Notes: a model not told the origin generated them from the sequence alone. A DNA stretch of 64,000 bases from Marinobacter sediminum (GCF_023657445.1 NZ_JAGTWY010000001.1:992001-1056000), one strand, 5' to 3'; positions 43,262 to 53,533 are shown, counted from the first letter of the stretch. Made by a program: numbers and translations.

Positions 43262-44290
43262 ATGGAGCTGTTGTCGAGATCAATCCGTAAGATTGGCCCG
43301 ATGGGTGGGTACCAATTTGCTCGGCAGATCTGTCGAAATCAGCCCCGTATTCTGATGTACCATCGTTTCTCAGACTCACCGGTAAAAGGCTGGGCAAGCT
43401 CTGAGTGTTTTGAGCAGCAGGTCAGGCATATTCGGGAGCGCTACAACCCCTATTCCCTGGTCGGGCTGATGAAATATCATCGTGAACATGGCCGTATGCC
43501 CCCGCATGCGATCGTGATTACGGTGGATGATGGGTACCGGGACTTCTTTGAGCACGCCTTTCCCATTCTTCAATGTCATGGCGTTCCTGCAACCTTGTTT
43601 GCAACAACGGGCTTCATCGACAGACGGCTATGGCTGTGGCCGGACAAGATTACCTGGATTCTGGGCCAGCTCTCCCATATCAGCCGGGAATTCACTATTG
43701 GTTCTTTCACAGTGAGCCAAGGTGCCTTAAATGGTGAATCTCGAAACGAGCTCTGGAAACGCTCGATTGCCCACGCCCTCTCGCTACCTGACGAAGTAAA
43801 ACATGAATTCATATCCGCCTTGGCCTGCGAGCTGGGGCTTGTCTTTCCCGATGAAATACCGGAGTCCTTTGCACCGTTAAGCTGGGATGAGCTGAAGAGA
43901 ATGCAAGAAGCGGACATTGAGATTGGTGGGCATACAGTAACCCACCCATCTTTGGGGCGGGTTACTGAGACTCAGGCAAGGGATGAAATATTCGGTTGCC
44001 GTGATGCATTGAATCAACATCTCGGGCAGCAGGACCGCACATTCTGCTACCCCAACGGCCAACCGTCGGATTTTCAGCATTTCCTGCCGGAAGTGGTTCG
44101 AGAGGCTGGCTTCCTGGGGGCGGTAACGGCGTTCCCCGATTCCCTGGGTATCAGCGACAGGTATCTTATGCGTCGGCACGCCAGTGGAGACAATATGTTT
44201 CAGTTCGATAAAGCTGTTTCGGGTCTTGAGCTCTTGGGGCATCGCGTAAAAGGTGATCGAAAGCTTGAGCTGGATTATTCAGCACCATGA
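43262..44290 (+). CDS. Polysaccharide deacetylase
   Basis: 342 residues, GAGGAG ribosome site. NodB-type motifs: ILMYHRFSD, IVITVDDGYRDFFEHAFPIL, and EIGGHTVTHPSLGR (His ligands), then FCYPNGQPSDF. It is of a different subgroup from the deacetylase at 33.6 kb, so the glycan may be deacetylated at two stages or on different sugars. It overlaps the next gene as ATGA. Confidence 0.88.
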   Translation: MELLSRSIRKIGPMGGYQFARQICRNQPRILMYHRFSDSPVKGWASSECFEQQVRHIRERYNPYSLVGLMKYHREHGRMPPHAIVITVDDGYRDFFEHAFPILQCHGVPATLFATTGFIDRRLWLWPDKITWILGQLSHISREFTIGSFTVSQGALNGESRNELWKRSIAHALSLPDEVKHEFISALACELGLVFPDEIPESFAPLSWDELKRMQEADIEIGGHTVTHPSLGRVTETQARDEIFGCRDALNQHLGQQDRTFCYPNGQPSDFQHFLPEVVREAGFLGAVTAFPDSLGISDRYLMRRHASGDNMFQFDKAVSGLELLGHRVKGDRKLELDYSAP

Positions 44291-45663
44291 AACAGGAAAT
44301 GATGGCTTCTGTTCAGGATGAAAAGCGGAGCGCCCTTGCAAAACTGGATACAACGATTGTAAACCAGTTCAGCTTTGTTCTTTATCTGTATTTTATCCTC
44401 GATTTCTTTCTTCGCTTCTCAGTTCGAATTCCTGGCTACGCTGTGATCAGGCCAACATTGGTGGCCGTCGCCGCCATCAGTCTTTTGCTGTTTTTACAGC
44501 GTGACAAGCTAAAAGGCCGCTTTCAGGACCCGATATTCAAAGCACTCTTTGTGCTGTTTGGTTATCTCGTTATCAGCCTGCCATTGGTGGAATGGCCCGG
44601 GAGTGTCGTTCGCACAAACATTGACCCCTTCGTCAAAGCCGTTGCTTTTCTTTTCTTCACTGCCTTGATTATTGACACGGATAAGCGACTGAAATGGTTT
44701 ATCGGAGTGTTTGTTTTCTGCCAGGTGTTTCGTGTGTTGGAACCGCTGTATCTTCATATTACACAAGGTTACTGGGGGAGCTCCACGCATCTGGGTGGGG
44801 GAGAATTTGCGGCTCGACTCGCCGGGGCTCCGGCGGATGTGATCAACCCCAACGAGTTGGGTTTTGTGATCGTTACTGCCATTCCGTTCCTTCATTATCT
44901 GCTGTGGCCCTTGGGCTGGAAATCCAAGCTGCTTTACTTGGCTATGATGCCGGCGATTTTATACGCACTGATACTCACCATGTCCAGAGGTGCGTTCATT
45001 GCGCTATTGGTTGTTGCGTTTCTGGTATTCAAGGAATCACGGCACAAGATGAAGCTGATTTTCGTGGCTGTTATGGTTGTTGTGGGTGCACTGAATGTAA
45101 TGACACCTATCCAGAAAGATCGTTATCTATCCCTGGTTGATAGCGATACCAAAGGGGGTGCGACTGCGGAAGGGCGTCTTAAAGGAATGGTGGGGGAGTT
45201 CAAGCTGGGTCTTACGCGGCCTGTTGTGGGCCACGGTCTTGGGACTACACCTGAAGCAAAAGCTAATAAATTGGGAAATCGCAGAGCGAGCCACAATCTT
45301 TATGCCGAGTTGATGATTGAATTGGGGTTGATCGGATTTGTGATTTTTCTACGTTTTCTTTACCAGATTGCCCGTAAGCTTTCCGTCGTTCGGTCGCAAT
45401 TTGCGGCCTTGAACAGAAGCGAGCAATCCTATTATTCGCGGTTGAATAAGTGTCTTATTGCGGTGTTCTGGATGTACGCGGTGTACAGCCTGAACTATTG
45501 GGGGTTATCCCAGTACTATTGGTATCTTTTGGGTGGCCTGGTGATTGCGTTTGGGCGTCTCGTTGAACAGGAATTGCCTTCAACCAGTGATACAAAGTTA
45601 CAAAACGACCAAGCGAACAAGCCCAGTTCCAGTTATCCCTTAGCCGACCGTGTACGAAGATAA
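44287..45663 (+). CDS. O-antigen ligase/Wzy-type polymerase
   Basis: 458 residues with ten or more membrane helices and a periplasmic loop containing the GHGLGTTPEAKANKLGNRRA stretch followed by SHNLYAE, where the H-N-x-Y-x-E motif is the hallmark of the Wzy_C/WaaL family. TMSRGAFIALLV precedes it. It is the best candidate for the polymerase joining repeat units in the periplasm, though a glycan-to-protein or lipid ligase role cannot be excluded. Confidence 0.87.
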   Translation: MKQEMMASVQDEKRSALAKLDTTIVNQFSFVLYLYFILDFFLRFSVRIPGYAVIRPTLVAVAAISLLLFLQRDKLKGRFQDPIFKALFVLFGYLVISLPLVEWPGSVVRTNIDPFVKAVAFLFFTALIIDTDKRLKWFIGVFVFCQVFRVLEPLYLHITQGYWGSSTHLGGGEFAARLAGAPADVINPNELGFVIVTAIPFLHYLLWPLGWKSKLLYLAMMPAILYALILTMSRGAFIALLVVAFLVFKESRHKMKLIFVAVMVVVGALNVMTPIQKDRYLSLVDSDTKGGATAEGRLKGMVGEFKLGLTRPVVGHGLGTTPEAKANKLGNRRASHNLYAELMIELGLIGFVIFLRFLYQIARKLSVVRSQFAALNRSEQSYYSRLNKCLIAVFWMYAVYSLNYWGLSQYYWYLLGGLVIAFGRLVEQELPSTSDTKLQNDQANKPSSSYPLADRVRR

Positions 45664-45731
45664 GGTCTTGCTATCTCGTGATACATTGTGGGTTTTAACG
45701 AGCCAGAACCCGCTATCGAAATCTCGTGTGT

Positions 45732-45752
45732 AGCCATGAAAAAATGGCTTTT
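45732..45752 (+). terminator. Weak terminator-like hairpin
   Basis: AGCCAT / ATGGCT around loop GAAAAA, followed by TTT. It lies between the polymerase and the next glycosyltransferase gene in a 144-base gap and may mark the end of a transcript. Confidence 0.4.
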
Positions 45753-45807
45753 AGATGTTAAATTTTTAATCGAAATTTTAGACTAACCAACCGATAGCAG
45801 GTCAAAA

Positions 45808-46701
45808 ATGGACGGTTCAGGGAAGACATTAGTTTCCGTGGTTGTGCCGGCATTCAACCGAGTTGAGTATATTAGGAAAACGGTGGAATCGGTGCTTTCG
45901 CAGGACTATCCGCGGGTGGAGCTTATCGTCGTTGATGACGGTTCTACAGATGGAACGTACGAGATTCTTCTTGAATATGCGGAGAAGGGAGATCTGAAGC
46001 TTTTAACCCATCCAAACCGCGCTAATCGAGGGCAATCAGTCGCATTGAATCGGGCGCTTGAGAATGCGTCCGGTGAACTTATAGCCATACTTGATAGCGA
46101 TGACATTTTCTTGCCAGGCAAGCTCCGCGCTCAGGTGGATTATCTTCAGGCTCACCCAGAGGTTGGGCTTGTGTATGGTATGGGTGAAGCGGTAAATGAG
46201 GAGGGGCGGTGGCTCTATAACATTCTTTCTCCGGATCATATTGAACCGAATGACCCAAATACGGTGTTGCTGGATTGTTATTTTTCTTTGCCGGTGAACG
46301 CTTTGGTACGTCGTTCTATCTATGAGCAGGTTGGTGGTTTCGAGGAGGGGTTTCGGGCAGCTCAAGATCATGACATGTTGATCAGGATAGCTGAGAAAAC
46401 CAGATTCGCGTTTATTCCGGTCAAGGTTTTTCAGTATCGCCGCCATGGTGATTCGATCAGCAATAAAGGCCAGCGTAAACGCTGGGAGAATGGTTTCGAG
46501 ATTCTTCGCCGTGCTCAGGCCCGTTATTCGTATAATAAATCTACTGTTCGCAAGCGGCGCGCGTTACTTAATTTCCGAATGGCTCAGGTTTGTTGGCGCG
46601 AGAATAACAGTGCCTCTGCGTTAGGGCACCTGTTAAAGTCTGGAGCGCTGGACCCGGTTCGGGCGCTGAAGGTGCTTACCGGAAAGGAAAAAACCAGGTA
46701 A
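45808..46701 (+). CDS. Family 2 glycosyltransferase
   Basis: 297 residues, GT-A fold: VSVVVPAFNRVEYIRKTVES, LIVVDDGSTDGTYEIL, LIAILDSDDIFLPGKL (DxD metal site) and AAQDHDMLIRIAE in the acceptor part. The C-terminal helical tail follows. Sugar unknown. It stands in its own short transcription unit, with gaps of about 140 bases on each side. Confidence 0.9.
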   Translation: MDGSGKTLVSVVVPAFNRVEYIRKTVESVLSQDYPRVELIVVDDGSTDGTYEILLEYAEKGDLKLLTHPNRANRGQSVALNRALENASGELIAILDSDDIFLPGKLRAQVDYLQAHPEVGLVYGMGEAVNEEGRWLYNILSPDHIEPNDPNTVLLDCYFSLPVNALVRRSIYEQVGGFEEGFRAAQDHDMLIRIAEKTRFAFIPVKVFQYRRHGDSISNKGQRKRWENGFEILRRAQARYSYNKSTVRKRRALLNFRMAQVCWRENNSASALGHLLKSGALDPVRALKVLTGKEKTR

Positions 46702-46842
46702 GACAGCCGCCCCTCTGAGGCCTTGAATGGTCGAAAAAGGAAATGCTTTTCTTAGGTATCGATCGGTGTTTGAACCCTTAGGCTGGCGCACTATCCATGC
46801 GACTTTGAAGTTGGGAGAAGTAATGAAGGGAGCTACGAGCCA

Positions 46843-47970
46843 ATGAAGGTTTTGATGACCGCTTTGCAGCCAGGAGGCGGCATTCGCACTTTCTTTCGCT
46901 ACGTTTACGGTCAGCCAGCTTTTGAGGGCTATAGCTTTACCCTTTTAGCACCAGATCAAGGTGGGTTAGAAGGTTTTTTGTCAACATTTCTCCCGGCAGG
47001 CCGTATTGAACTGGTCTCCGCCGATCCCGGTAAAGCCGGTTTTATGAGGCAGGTACGAAAACTGGCGAGGCAACACTCGTATGACCTTGTGCACTCTCAT
47101 GGCTTCTCGGCCGGCTTGCTTACCCAGCTGGCTTTAACTGGTAACACTACGCCTCACTTGATGACGGGGCATGATATGTTCACCAAGCCTTTGTTTCTCG
47201 GTTTCAGGGGCCACATAAAACGCCTGTTGATGGCGCAATTGTTTAATCGAATGGCTGCGGTTCATACCGTCACTGAGGATGCAAAGCGTAATTTTTTAGA
47301 GTTCTTCCCAAGTGTTCCTAATGAGAGAGTCCACCCGATTCTTCACGGGGTAGACGCCAAATTTTTCCAGTTCGGAACAGCTTCTGATCTCAAGAAAGAA
47401 ATTGGCTTGTCAACTGACGTGCCACTGATCGGTTTTTTTGGGCGCTTCATGAGCCCCAAGGGCTTCAGAGTCTTGGTGGATGCCATGGATATTGTTCGAA
47501 AACGTCTGAAAGTAAGTCCTATGCCTCATGTAGTCACATTTGGCTGGGGTGGCTTTATTCGTGAAGATTATGCTTATCTTGAAGAATTGGGGCTGCGTGA
47601 TTATTTCCACCAGATGCCCAAGACGGATAACATGCCTGGTGCGTTGAAAGGGGTTGACTTGATCGCAATGCCCTCCCGCTGGGAAGCTTGCGGACTTGTT
47701 GCCATGGAGGCATTGTCGGCAGGGGTGCCAATCGTTGGAAGTGATTCCATCGGGCTTCGAGAAGTGCTTGACGGTAGCCCAGCCAGACAGGTTCCTGTCG
47801 GTAATGCAGCGGCACTGGCGGAGGCCTTGGTGGCAGAGATTGATGACATTGAGCGTCGACGGCAAGTCTTCGAGGTCTATCAACCAGCCGCTGTGGCGCG
47901 TTTTGGCATTGAACGTCCCGCTCGGCATCTCGCTGAGCTATACGCCACAGTCGCAGCCAAGGATAGGTAA
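46843..47970 (+). CDS. Family 4 glycosyltransferase
   Basis: 375 residues, GT-B. The start is MKVLMTALQPGGGIRTFFRY; the donor half has LIGFFGRFMSPKGFRVLVDA and MPSRWEACGLVAMEALSAGV, the E-x7-E type site. A gap of 158 bases with a possible flippase remnant follows. Confidence 0.9.
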   Translation: MKVLMTALQPGGGIRTFFRYVYGQPAFEGYSFTLLAPDQGGLEGFLSTFLPAGRIELVSADPGKAGFMRQVRKLARQHSYDLVHSHGFSAGLLTQLALTGNTTPHLMTGHDMFTKPLFLGFRGHIKRLLMAQLFNRMAAVHTVTEDAKRNFLEFFPSVPNERVHPILHGVDAKFFQFGTASDLKKEIGLSTDVPLIGFFGRFMSPKGFRVLVDAMDIVRKRLKVSPMPHVVTFGWGGFIREDYAYLEELGLRDYFHQMPKTDNMPGALKGVDLIAMPSRWEACGLVAMEALSAGVPIVGSDSIGLREVLDGSPARQVPVGNAAALAEALVAEIDDIERRRQVFEVYQPAAVARFGIERPARHLAELYATVAAKDR

Positions 47971-47985
47971 CTTTTTCGTCTTATC

Positions 47986-48111
47986 ATGGCAGATACAGGC
48001 TCCAATGTGTTGGTCATGATGCTAGTCGCGCAGTTAATGCCAATTATTCTTCTATTCGATGATGTCTGGCTGAAGGTTGAATACCTGATAATTGCAAAAC
48101 AAATCGCTTAA
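47986..48111 (+). pseudogene. Possible remnant of a flippase N-terminus
   Basis: A 41-codon frame reading DTGSNVLVMMLVAQLMPII. It resembles the N-terminus of the flippase encoded 18 bases downstream (NTGSNVAQLMVSMVATFIM), and the matching DNA around TGSNV is also alike. It has no clear ribosome site. It may be a broken duplicate or chance similarity in hydrophobic sequence. Confidence 0.3.
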
Positions 48112-48128
48112 CCAAGATTGTAGAATCA

Positions 48129-49652
48129 ATGTTGAAACGAGTTTTAGTTAATACCGGCTCTAATGTTGCCCAACTTATGGTTAGCATGGTGGCGACGTTC
48201 ATTATGGCGCCAATATACCTTAAGCTAATGGGGCACCACGACTATGGCTTGCGGGAAATGGTGCTTGCTCTGGTCGGCTATATGGGAATGCTGGACTTAG
48301 GCATGCGCCCAACGGTGAGTCGGTTTGCGTCCATGCATAACGCGCAGAATGACCGGGAATCTCTATTGACTGTCTATGGCACCAGTCTCGTGTTTATGAC
48401 GTTGGTTGGTGTAGTGCTTGGACTGTTCTTCTGGCTTTGGGCGCTTTCCTTCCCCGACATACTTAACCCGGAGGGCATGGAAGGTAGCACGAAGTACATG
48501 CTTTTTCTGCTGCTGGTCGGTGCTCAGTTGATGTTTCTGTTTCCGGGCTTTGTTTGTGAAAGTTTTCTTGAAGGCCTACAGCGTTACTACTTCAAGAACT
48601 TGGTTAATATTTTTTCTATTTTATTTATCTCAGTGCTGGCGTATCACTACATGACTCCGGAAAACGGTCTGGCACTCTTAGCTTTGTTAGCCGCTATCAC
48701 TACGATAATTAAACTGATCATTTTTGCCGCTATACTTATGAGACCAATGGTGGGCGCAATTTATCCGAATTTGCGCCTGTTTTCCCGCGAAAAATTCAAA
48801 GAAATGCTGGTTTTTGGTTTTAAATCTTTTATTCAGGGTGCGGCGGGAAAAGTAGAAAAGATGTCCGACCGAATTGTTATCGGTACGATAATGAGCCCGG
48901 CAATGATCCCTGTTTATACGATACCGGCTACACTCGTAACCTATATGGCAACGATAAGCATGACGTTGAGTCACACGTTTATGCCGTTGTTCAGCGACCT
49001 TGATGCGAGGGGCGAGCGAGAAAAAAGTAAAATTGTTTATCTTCTGGCTAGCAAGTTGCTGGTTGCGTTGGTTATACCTATGGGTGTGGGCATTTGTCTC
49101 GTAGGAGGGCCCTTCATTGCCATTTGGATGGGCGGTCAGTTTGATCCAGCATTGGTCGATGCAATTCTCATTCTATTGGTTATCTACATGGGTGTTCCAA
49201 AGCTCAACCCATTTGCGAGTCGTTATCTGACCGCTATTAACAAGCATGTGATTTTTGCGAAAGTGGCACCTCCGGCAGCACTTGTTAATTTGGGCTTAAG
49301 CATATGGTTGGTTTTGGAGTACGGCGTTATAGGTGCGGCGTTGGGTTCGGTGTTGCCGGTATTTGTCTCAATGCCAATATTCCTCAAGGTTGTTGCTGAT
49401 AATTTAGGAATCACCATGCTTCAATATGTGAAGCACGCGATCCTGCCGGCCACTATTCCGGCGACGGTTATGGGCGGTGGCTTAGCCTGGTGGCGGTTTG
49501 AGTACGGGCTGCCCGGCTACTTCGATATTGTCGCCGCCATTGTGGTATCTGGAGCGGTGTATGGCCTATTGTATTGGTTTATTTCCATTGGGAAGGACGA
49601 ACGTGACGTGCTAAAGCGACTGGTGCCTGCGCGTTTCAGGCAGGGTGTATGA
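48129..49652 (+). CDS. Wzx-type polysaccharide flippase
   Basis: 507 residues with about twelve to fourteen membrane helices. IYLKLMGHHDYGLREMVLAL and YMGMLDLGMRPTVSRFASMH near the N-terminus are typical of the polysaccharide transporter (MOP/MATE) family. It would flip the lipid-linked repeat unit to the periplasmic face for the polymerase. No strong ribosome site is seen before the ATG. Confidence 0.9.
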   Translation: MLKRVLVNTGSNVAQLMVSMVATFIMAPIYLKLMGHHDYGLREMVLALVGYMGMLDLGMRPTVSRFASMHNAQNDRESLLTVYGTSLVFMTLVGVVLGLFFWLWALSFPDILNPEGMEGSTKYMLFLLLVGAQLMFLFPGFVCESFLEGLQRYYFKNLVNIFSILFISVLAYHYMTPENGLALLALLAAITTIIKLIIFAAILMRPMVGAIYPNLRLFSREKFKEMLVFGFKSFIQGAAGKVEKMSDRIVIGTIMSPAMIPVYTIPATLVTYMATISMTLSHTFMPLFSDLDARGEREKSKIVYLLASKLLVALVIPMGVGICLVGGPFIAIWMGGQFDPALVDAILILLVIYMGVPKLNPFASRYLTAINKHVIFAKVAPPAALVNLGLSIWLVLEYGVIGAALGSVLPVFVSMPIFLKVVADNLGITMLQYVKHAILPATIPATVMGGGLAWWRFEYGLPGYFDIVAAIVVSGAVYGLLYWFISIGKDERDVLKRLVPARFRQGV

Positions 49653-49669
49653 AAAAGGGAGTTTTCTAA

Positions 49670-51637
49670 GTGTGTGGTTTCGCAGGATTTGTCGGGCCGG
49701 AGTTGCCTGGTCCCAGAGACCAGTGTGAAACGTTACTGAATAGAATGGGGCAGGCTATTTTGCACCGGGGGCCAGATGGGGGCGGTGTCTGGTTTGACGG
49801 GGAGTTGCGTTTGGGGCTGAGTCACCGCCGCCTTTCTATTATCGACCTGTCTGAACTTGGTGCCCAGCCCATGGTATCGGAGTCTGGCCGTTACGTGATC
49901 TCCTTTAACGGTGAGATCTATAATTTCCGCAACCTGAAAACAGAACTGGAATGCGCCGGTGCCCGGTTTCGCGGTCATTCCGATACGGAAGTCATGCTTG
50001 CCGCCTTCGAGGCGTGGGGCGTGGAGCAGGCACTGGCCCGTTTCAACGGGATGTTTGCCTTTGCCTTGGCGGACAGGAGCCAGCGTAAGCTCTATCTCGC
50101 CCGGGACCGGATGGGAGAAAAGCCGCTGTATTACGGCTGGCAGGGGTGTACCCTTCTATTTGGTTCAGAACTCAAGGCTCTTGCGCGCCATCCCTCCTGG
50201 AAAGGGGAGATTAATCGTGGCGCGTTGCCGTTGTTGTTGCGTCACAACCTTATTCCAGCGCCCCATTCTATCTATTCCGGTATCCATAAACTGCTCCCCG
50301 CGTCATTCATTAGTCTGGACCTGGATCAGCTAGTGCCCGGGGTGCTGCCTGAACCCTCTCGCTATTGGCGCCTGGAAGATCAGTTTGATGATGGCCGGGA
50401 CTGGACCTTGGACGGTGCCTCTTCCCATCTCGAAACGTTGCTTGAGGAAGTGGTCGGTGATCAGATGGTTTCGGACGTCCCCTTGGGAGCGTTTTTGTCC
50501 GGTGGTGTGGATTCCTCCACGATCGTGGCGCTGATGCAAAAACAGGCTAGTCAGCCTGTTAGAACGTTCAGCATTGGTTTCAATGAAGAGGGGTTTAATG
50601 AAGCTGTGCACGCGGCGGCGGTGGCGCGCCATCTGGGCACGGACCATACTGAGCTATATGTAACAGAGCAGAATGCAAGGGATCTGGTACCGCGTTTGCC
50701 GCAGATCTACGATGAGCCGTTTGCGGATTCTTCTCAGCTGCCCACGTACCTGGTCAGTGAAATGACCCGCAAACACGTTACTGTTGCACTGTCTGGTGAT
50801 GGTGGTGACGAATTGTTCTGCGGCTACACTCGTTACCCAAGCATGCTTCGTGGGTGGCAGCGGCGCGGTTCGCTTGGGTCTCGTCTGAAAGGGCTCTCCG
50901 GTCGGCTGCCGTCCGGCGTGACCGCTCAGGCCATCCGTGCGCTGGTGCCATCCCAGAAAGGGCGCAGTGTGGAAGCAATTCGGTTCCGTCTGGCGCGGGC
51001 CAGAGCGATTGCCTCTGCCAGGAGCCTGTCTGAGTTTTACCGGCAATCTGTATCTTTCTGGCCCGATCCGGCCATGGCGTTGGTGGAGCCAGGTGAGGGC
51101 AGTTATGGGCTGACGGGGACGCTTCCGGGCCAGGTGCCGGATAATGATCTGAAAACCCTGATGTGGCGGGACCTGAACTGGTATTTGCCAGACGATATAC
51201 TGACCAAGGTGGATCGCGCCGCCATGGCCTGCAGCCTGGAAACCCGTATTCCCATGCTGGACCATCGGGTAGTGTCGTTTGCCATGGGACTGCCTGCATC
51301 ACTGAATATGAACGGGAAGGTCGGTAAGCAGGTGCTTCGGTCCGTACTTTATCGCCATGTGCCAAGGGAGCTGATTGATCGGCCGAAACAGGGTTTTGCT
51401 GTTCCGGTATCAGCCTGGCTGAGGGGGGCTTTGCGTGAGTGGGCAGAAGAGTTGCTGGAACCGTCCCGCCTGCGTGAGCAGGGCTATTGGAAAGCAGACA
51501 TGGTTCGGCAGGTGTGGCATGAACATCTTTCAGGCCGGGAAGACTACAGTTTTGAGTTGTGGGGTATTTTGATGTTTCAGGCATGGCTCGCGAACACAGG
51601 CAGTGCGGACCTTATATCATCGAACGGGCCCGCGTGA
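49670..51637 (+). CDS. Asparagine-synthase-like amidotransferase
   Basis: 655 residues. GTG start gives Met-Cys-Gly, so after processing Cys2 is the glutaminase nucleophile; AILHRGPDGGG and SFNGEIYNF complete the class II glutamine domain. The synthetase half shows GAFLSGGVDSSTIVALMQ (PP-loop) and ALSGDGGDELFCGYTRYP. In exosortase and other glycan loci such enzymes are thought to amidate a sugar acid rather than aspartate (inference). It is directly followed by an ATP-grasp gene with no gap. Confidence 0.92.
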   Translation: MCGFAGFVGPELPGPRDQCETLLNRMGQAILHRGPDGGGVWFDGELRLGLSHRRLSIIDLSELGAQPMVSESGRYVISFNGEIYNFRNLKTELECAGARFRGHSDTEVMLAAFEAWGVEQALARFNGMFAFALADRSQRKLYLARDRMGEKPLYYGWQGCTLLFGSELKALARHPSWKGEINRGALPLLLRHNLIPAPHSIYSGIHKLLPASFISLDLDQLVPGVLPEPSRYWRLEDQFDDGRDWTLDGASSHLETLLEEVVGDQMVSDVPLGAFLSGGVDSSTIVALMQKQASQPVRTFSIGFNEEGFNEAVHAAAVARHLGTDHTELYVTEQNARDLVPRLPQIYDEPFADSSQLPTYLVSEMTRKHVTVALSGDGGDELFCGYTRYPSMLRGWQRRGSLGSRLKGLSGRLPSGVTAQAIRALVPSQKGRSVEAIRFRLARARAIASARSLSEFYRQSVSFWPDPAMALVEPGEGSYGLTGTLPGQVPDNDLKTLMWRDLNWYLPDDILTKVDRAAMACSLETRIPMLDHRVVSFAMGLPASLNMNGKVGKQVLRSVLYRHVPRELIDRPKQGFAVPVSAWLRGALREWAEELLEPSRLREQGYWKADMVRQVWHEHLSGREDYSFELWGILMFQAWLANTGSADLISSNGPA

Positions 51638-52828
51638 ATGTCTGAATTTCCGTGCGTGATCATTACCGGAGCAGATACGCCTACAGGCCTTACGACCGCG
51701 CGCGCGCTGAAAGGCTTGCCGGTCACGGTTAATGGCATTTTTCAGGAGAGAGGCTCACCTTCGATTAAATCCAGGCATTGGGATCGACTGGTTTATTTAC
51801 CCGGAAGCCCGGACGAGCAGCTTGATTCGTTGATAAAAAAAGCAGAAGGGGCCGAATTTCCAGGCCGTCCTATATTGCTTTTTTCCCAGGATAGCCATGT
51901 AATCTCCGCTTGGGCGCGGCTTGAGGAGCTGGATCGATATTTTATCGTGCCGATTCCGCCCCGCATGGAGGGCGAAATTATGATGGATAAAACTCGATTC
52001 CATCAATGGGCCCTTGAGAATGAGGTCGACGTGCCACGATCTGAAATCGTGGCAAGCCTTGATGGTCTGATTGATTTAGCGGCAGATTTAAGTTTCCCCT
52101 GCATACTGAAACCCCTGGTGCGCACGTCGGCTTGGGATACCGTGCATAAGAATAAGAAGTTTTTCTTGTTGAATTCAGAGAAAGAGTTGAACGAGTTTGT
52201 TCGGTCTTCTGACCCATTTCGCCTCTCCGACCGTTACATCCTCCAGGAATGGATTCCCGGGGGTGACTCTGAGGTCTTTTTCGTGCTTTTCGCGTTTGAT
52301 GAGAACGGCGTGATGTTAGCCGAACATGCTGGTCAGAAGTTATGGCAATGGCCACCATTGGGTGGGTCAACCGCTGTTTGCCGATTGATAGACGCACCTC
52401 AGTTGATTTCGCTTGCAACGTCAATTGCCATCAGGCTGAAAATGACCGGTCTAGGGTCTATCGAATTCAAGCGTGATCCAAGAACCGGAAAGTTTCTCGT
52501 TACTGAGCCAACGGTGGGTCGAAATGACTATCAGTCAGGAGTGGCTTTGGCTTATGAAAATAATCCTACCGCAGTTTTGGTAAAAAAGTATCTCGGAATT
52601 GACGACGAGGGCCGATTTGCTAAAAAGACCAAAGCAAATTGCATTTGGGTGGATGAGTTGTCAGCCTATCGATACGCCAAGTCGATGGGATTGCTGAAGG
52701 CTAGCGTCCAGTTAATCAGAACGCTCGGTTTTATTCGCCATTTTCAGTTTCTATATTTCGATTTGCGGGACACAAAACCGTTTCGAGCACATCTAAAAAA
52801 AGCGCTCTCAAGGAAGCATTCCGTATGA
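51638..52828 (+). CDS. ATP-grasp carboxylate ligase-like protein
   Basis: 396 residues. A pre-ATP-grasp Rossmann-like start (CVIITGADTPTGLTTARAL), then DKTRFHQWALENEVDVPRSE and FPCILKPLVRTSAWDT for the nucleotide, and GSIEFKRDPRTGKFLVTEPT with the metal residues; the following VGRNDYQSG resembles the carbamoyl-phosphate-synthase-like ligases used in cell-wall and capsule modification. It may add an amino acid or amine. It overlaps the next gene as ATGA. Confidence 0.83.
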   Translation: MSEFPCVIITGADTPTGLTTARALKGLPVTVNGIFQERGSPSIKSRHWDRLVYLPGSPDEQLDSLIKKAEGAEFPGRPILLFSQDSHVISAWARLEELDRYFIVPIPPRMEGEIMMDKTRFHQWALENEVDVPRSEIVASLDGLIDLAADLSFPCILKPLVRTSAWDTVHKNKKFFLLNSEKELNEFVRSSDPFRLSDRYILQEWIPGGDSEVFFVLFAFDENGVMLAEHAGQKLWQWPPLGGSTAVCRLIDAPQLISLATSIAIRLKMTGLGSIEFKRDPRTGKFLVTEPTVGRNDYQSGVALAYENNPTAVLVKKYLGIDDEGRFAKKTKANCIWVDELSAYRYAKSMGLLKASVQLIRTLGFIRHFQFLYFDLRDTKPFRAHLKKALSRKHSV

Positions 52829-53496
52829 GGGCGGTTAGAAACCTTTTGCGGCGGGCATTTCGTTTTGATCTGGATGCCTATTTCCTGTTTTCTGATTCAC
52901 TGGAAAGCGGGCTGTTAGAGCAATATTCGCACGTTTACCCTAAAACCCTTACCGTTGATTTTTACATCGTTGAGAAGCCGGCGGAAGATCTATTGTTGGT
53001 AAATCTCTGCAAAGAGGGAGGGTACTTTGGATCAACAGGTCAGGTGGTAAGGAAAAACCTCGCACTCACTTCTGGCCGGGCAGACAGGTGTATCGTTGCG
53101 AAGCACGAAAACCAGTATGTGGCAATGAGCTGGGTTGCCTTGGGTCGGAATACTGAATGGCCTTCGTTTGCGCAAGTTCCCCTCACTGAAAAGAGCTCGG
53201 GCCTCCTGCATCTCAGCTACGTAAAACCGGAATATCGTGGTCATTGCTTGCAAAGGTTTCTTGATTTACAGCGCAAGAGCCTGCTGGCGGAGCAGGGGTT
53301 TGAACAGTCGGTGAGCTTTGTCGGGGTGAATAATCTTAGTTCGGTGAGAAACTCTATGGCATGTAATGAGAGTTTCAAATTGATGTATCACCTCTCCGTT
53401 GAAGTTCCGGGTTTGAAGAAAATCAATTTCTTTCCGAAATGGAATCGGGAGAGCTGGAAATCGTGCAGGGCCCATGCAAATAGATGGATGCCGTGA
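52825..53496 (+). CDS. GNAT-like acyltransferase
   Basis: 223 residues. LLHLSYVKPEYRGHCLQRFL contains the R-G-H-x-L acetyl-CoA loop of the GNAT fold, followed by SVSFVGVNNLSSVRNSMACN. The rest is not well conserved with anything I recall. A sugar N- or O-acylation role is likely from the setting. It is coupled to the ATP-grasp gene before it. Confidence 0.65.
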   Translation: MRAVRNLLRRAFRFDLDAYFLFSDSLESGLLEQYSHVYPKTLTVDFYIVEKPAEDLLLVNLCKEGGYFGSTGQVVRKNLALTSGRADRCIVAKHENQYVAMSWVALGRNTEWPSFAQVPLTEKSSGLLHLSYVKPEYRGHCLQRFLDLQRKSLLAEQGFEQSVSFVGVNNLSSVRNSMACNESFKLMYHLSVEVPGLKKINFFPKWNRESWKSCRAHANRWMP

Positions 53497-53533
53497 CCAC
53501 AAAAGCAAACAAACTGTAAGCGGGTGAAGGGCA

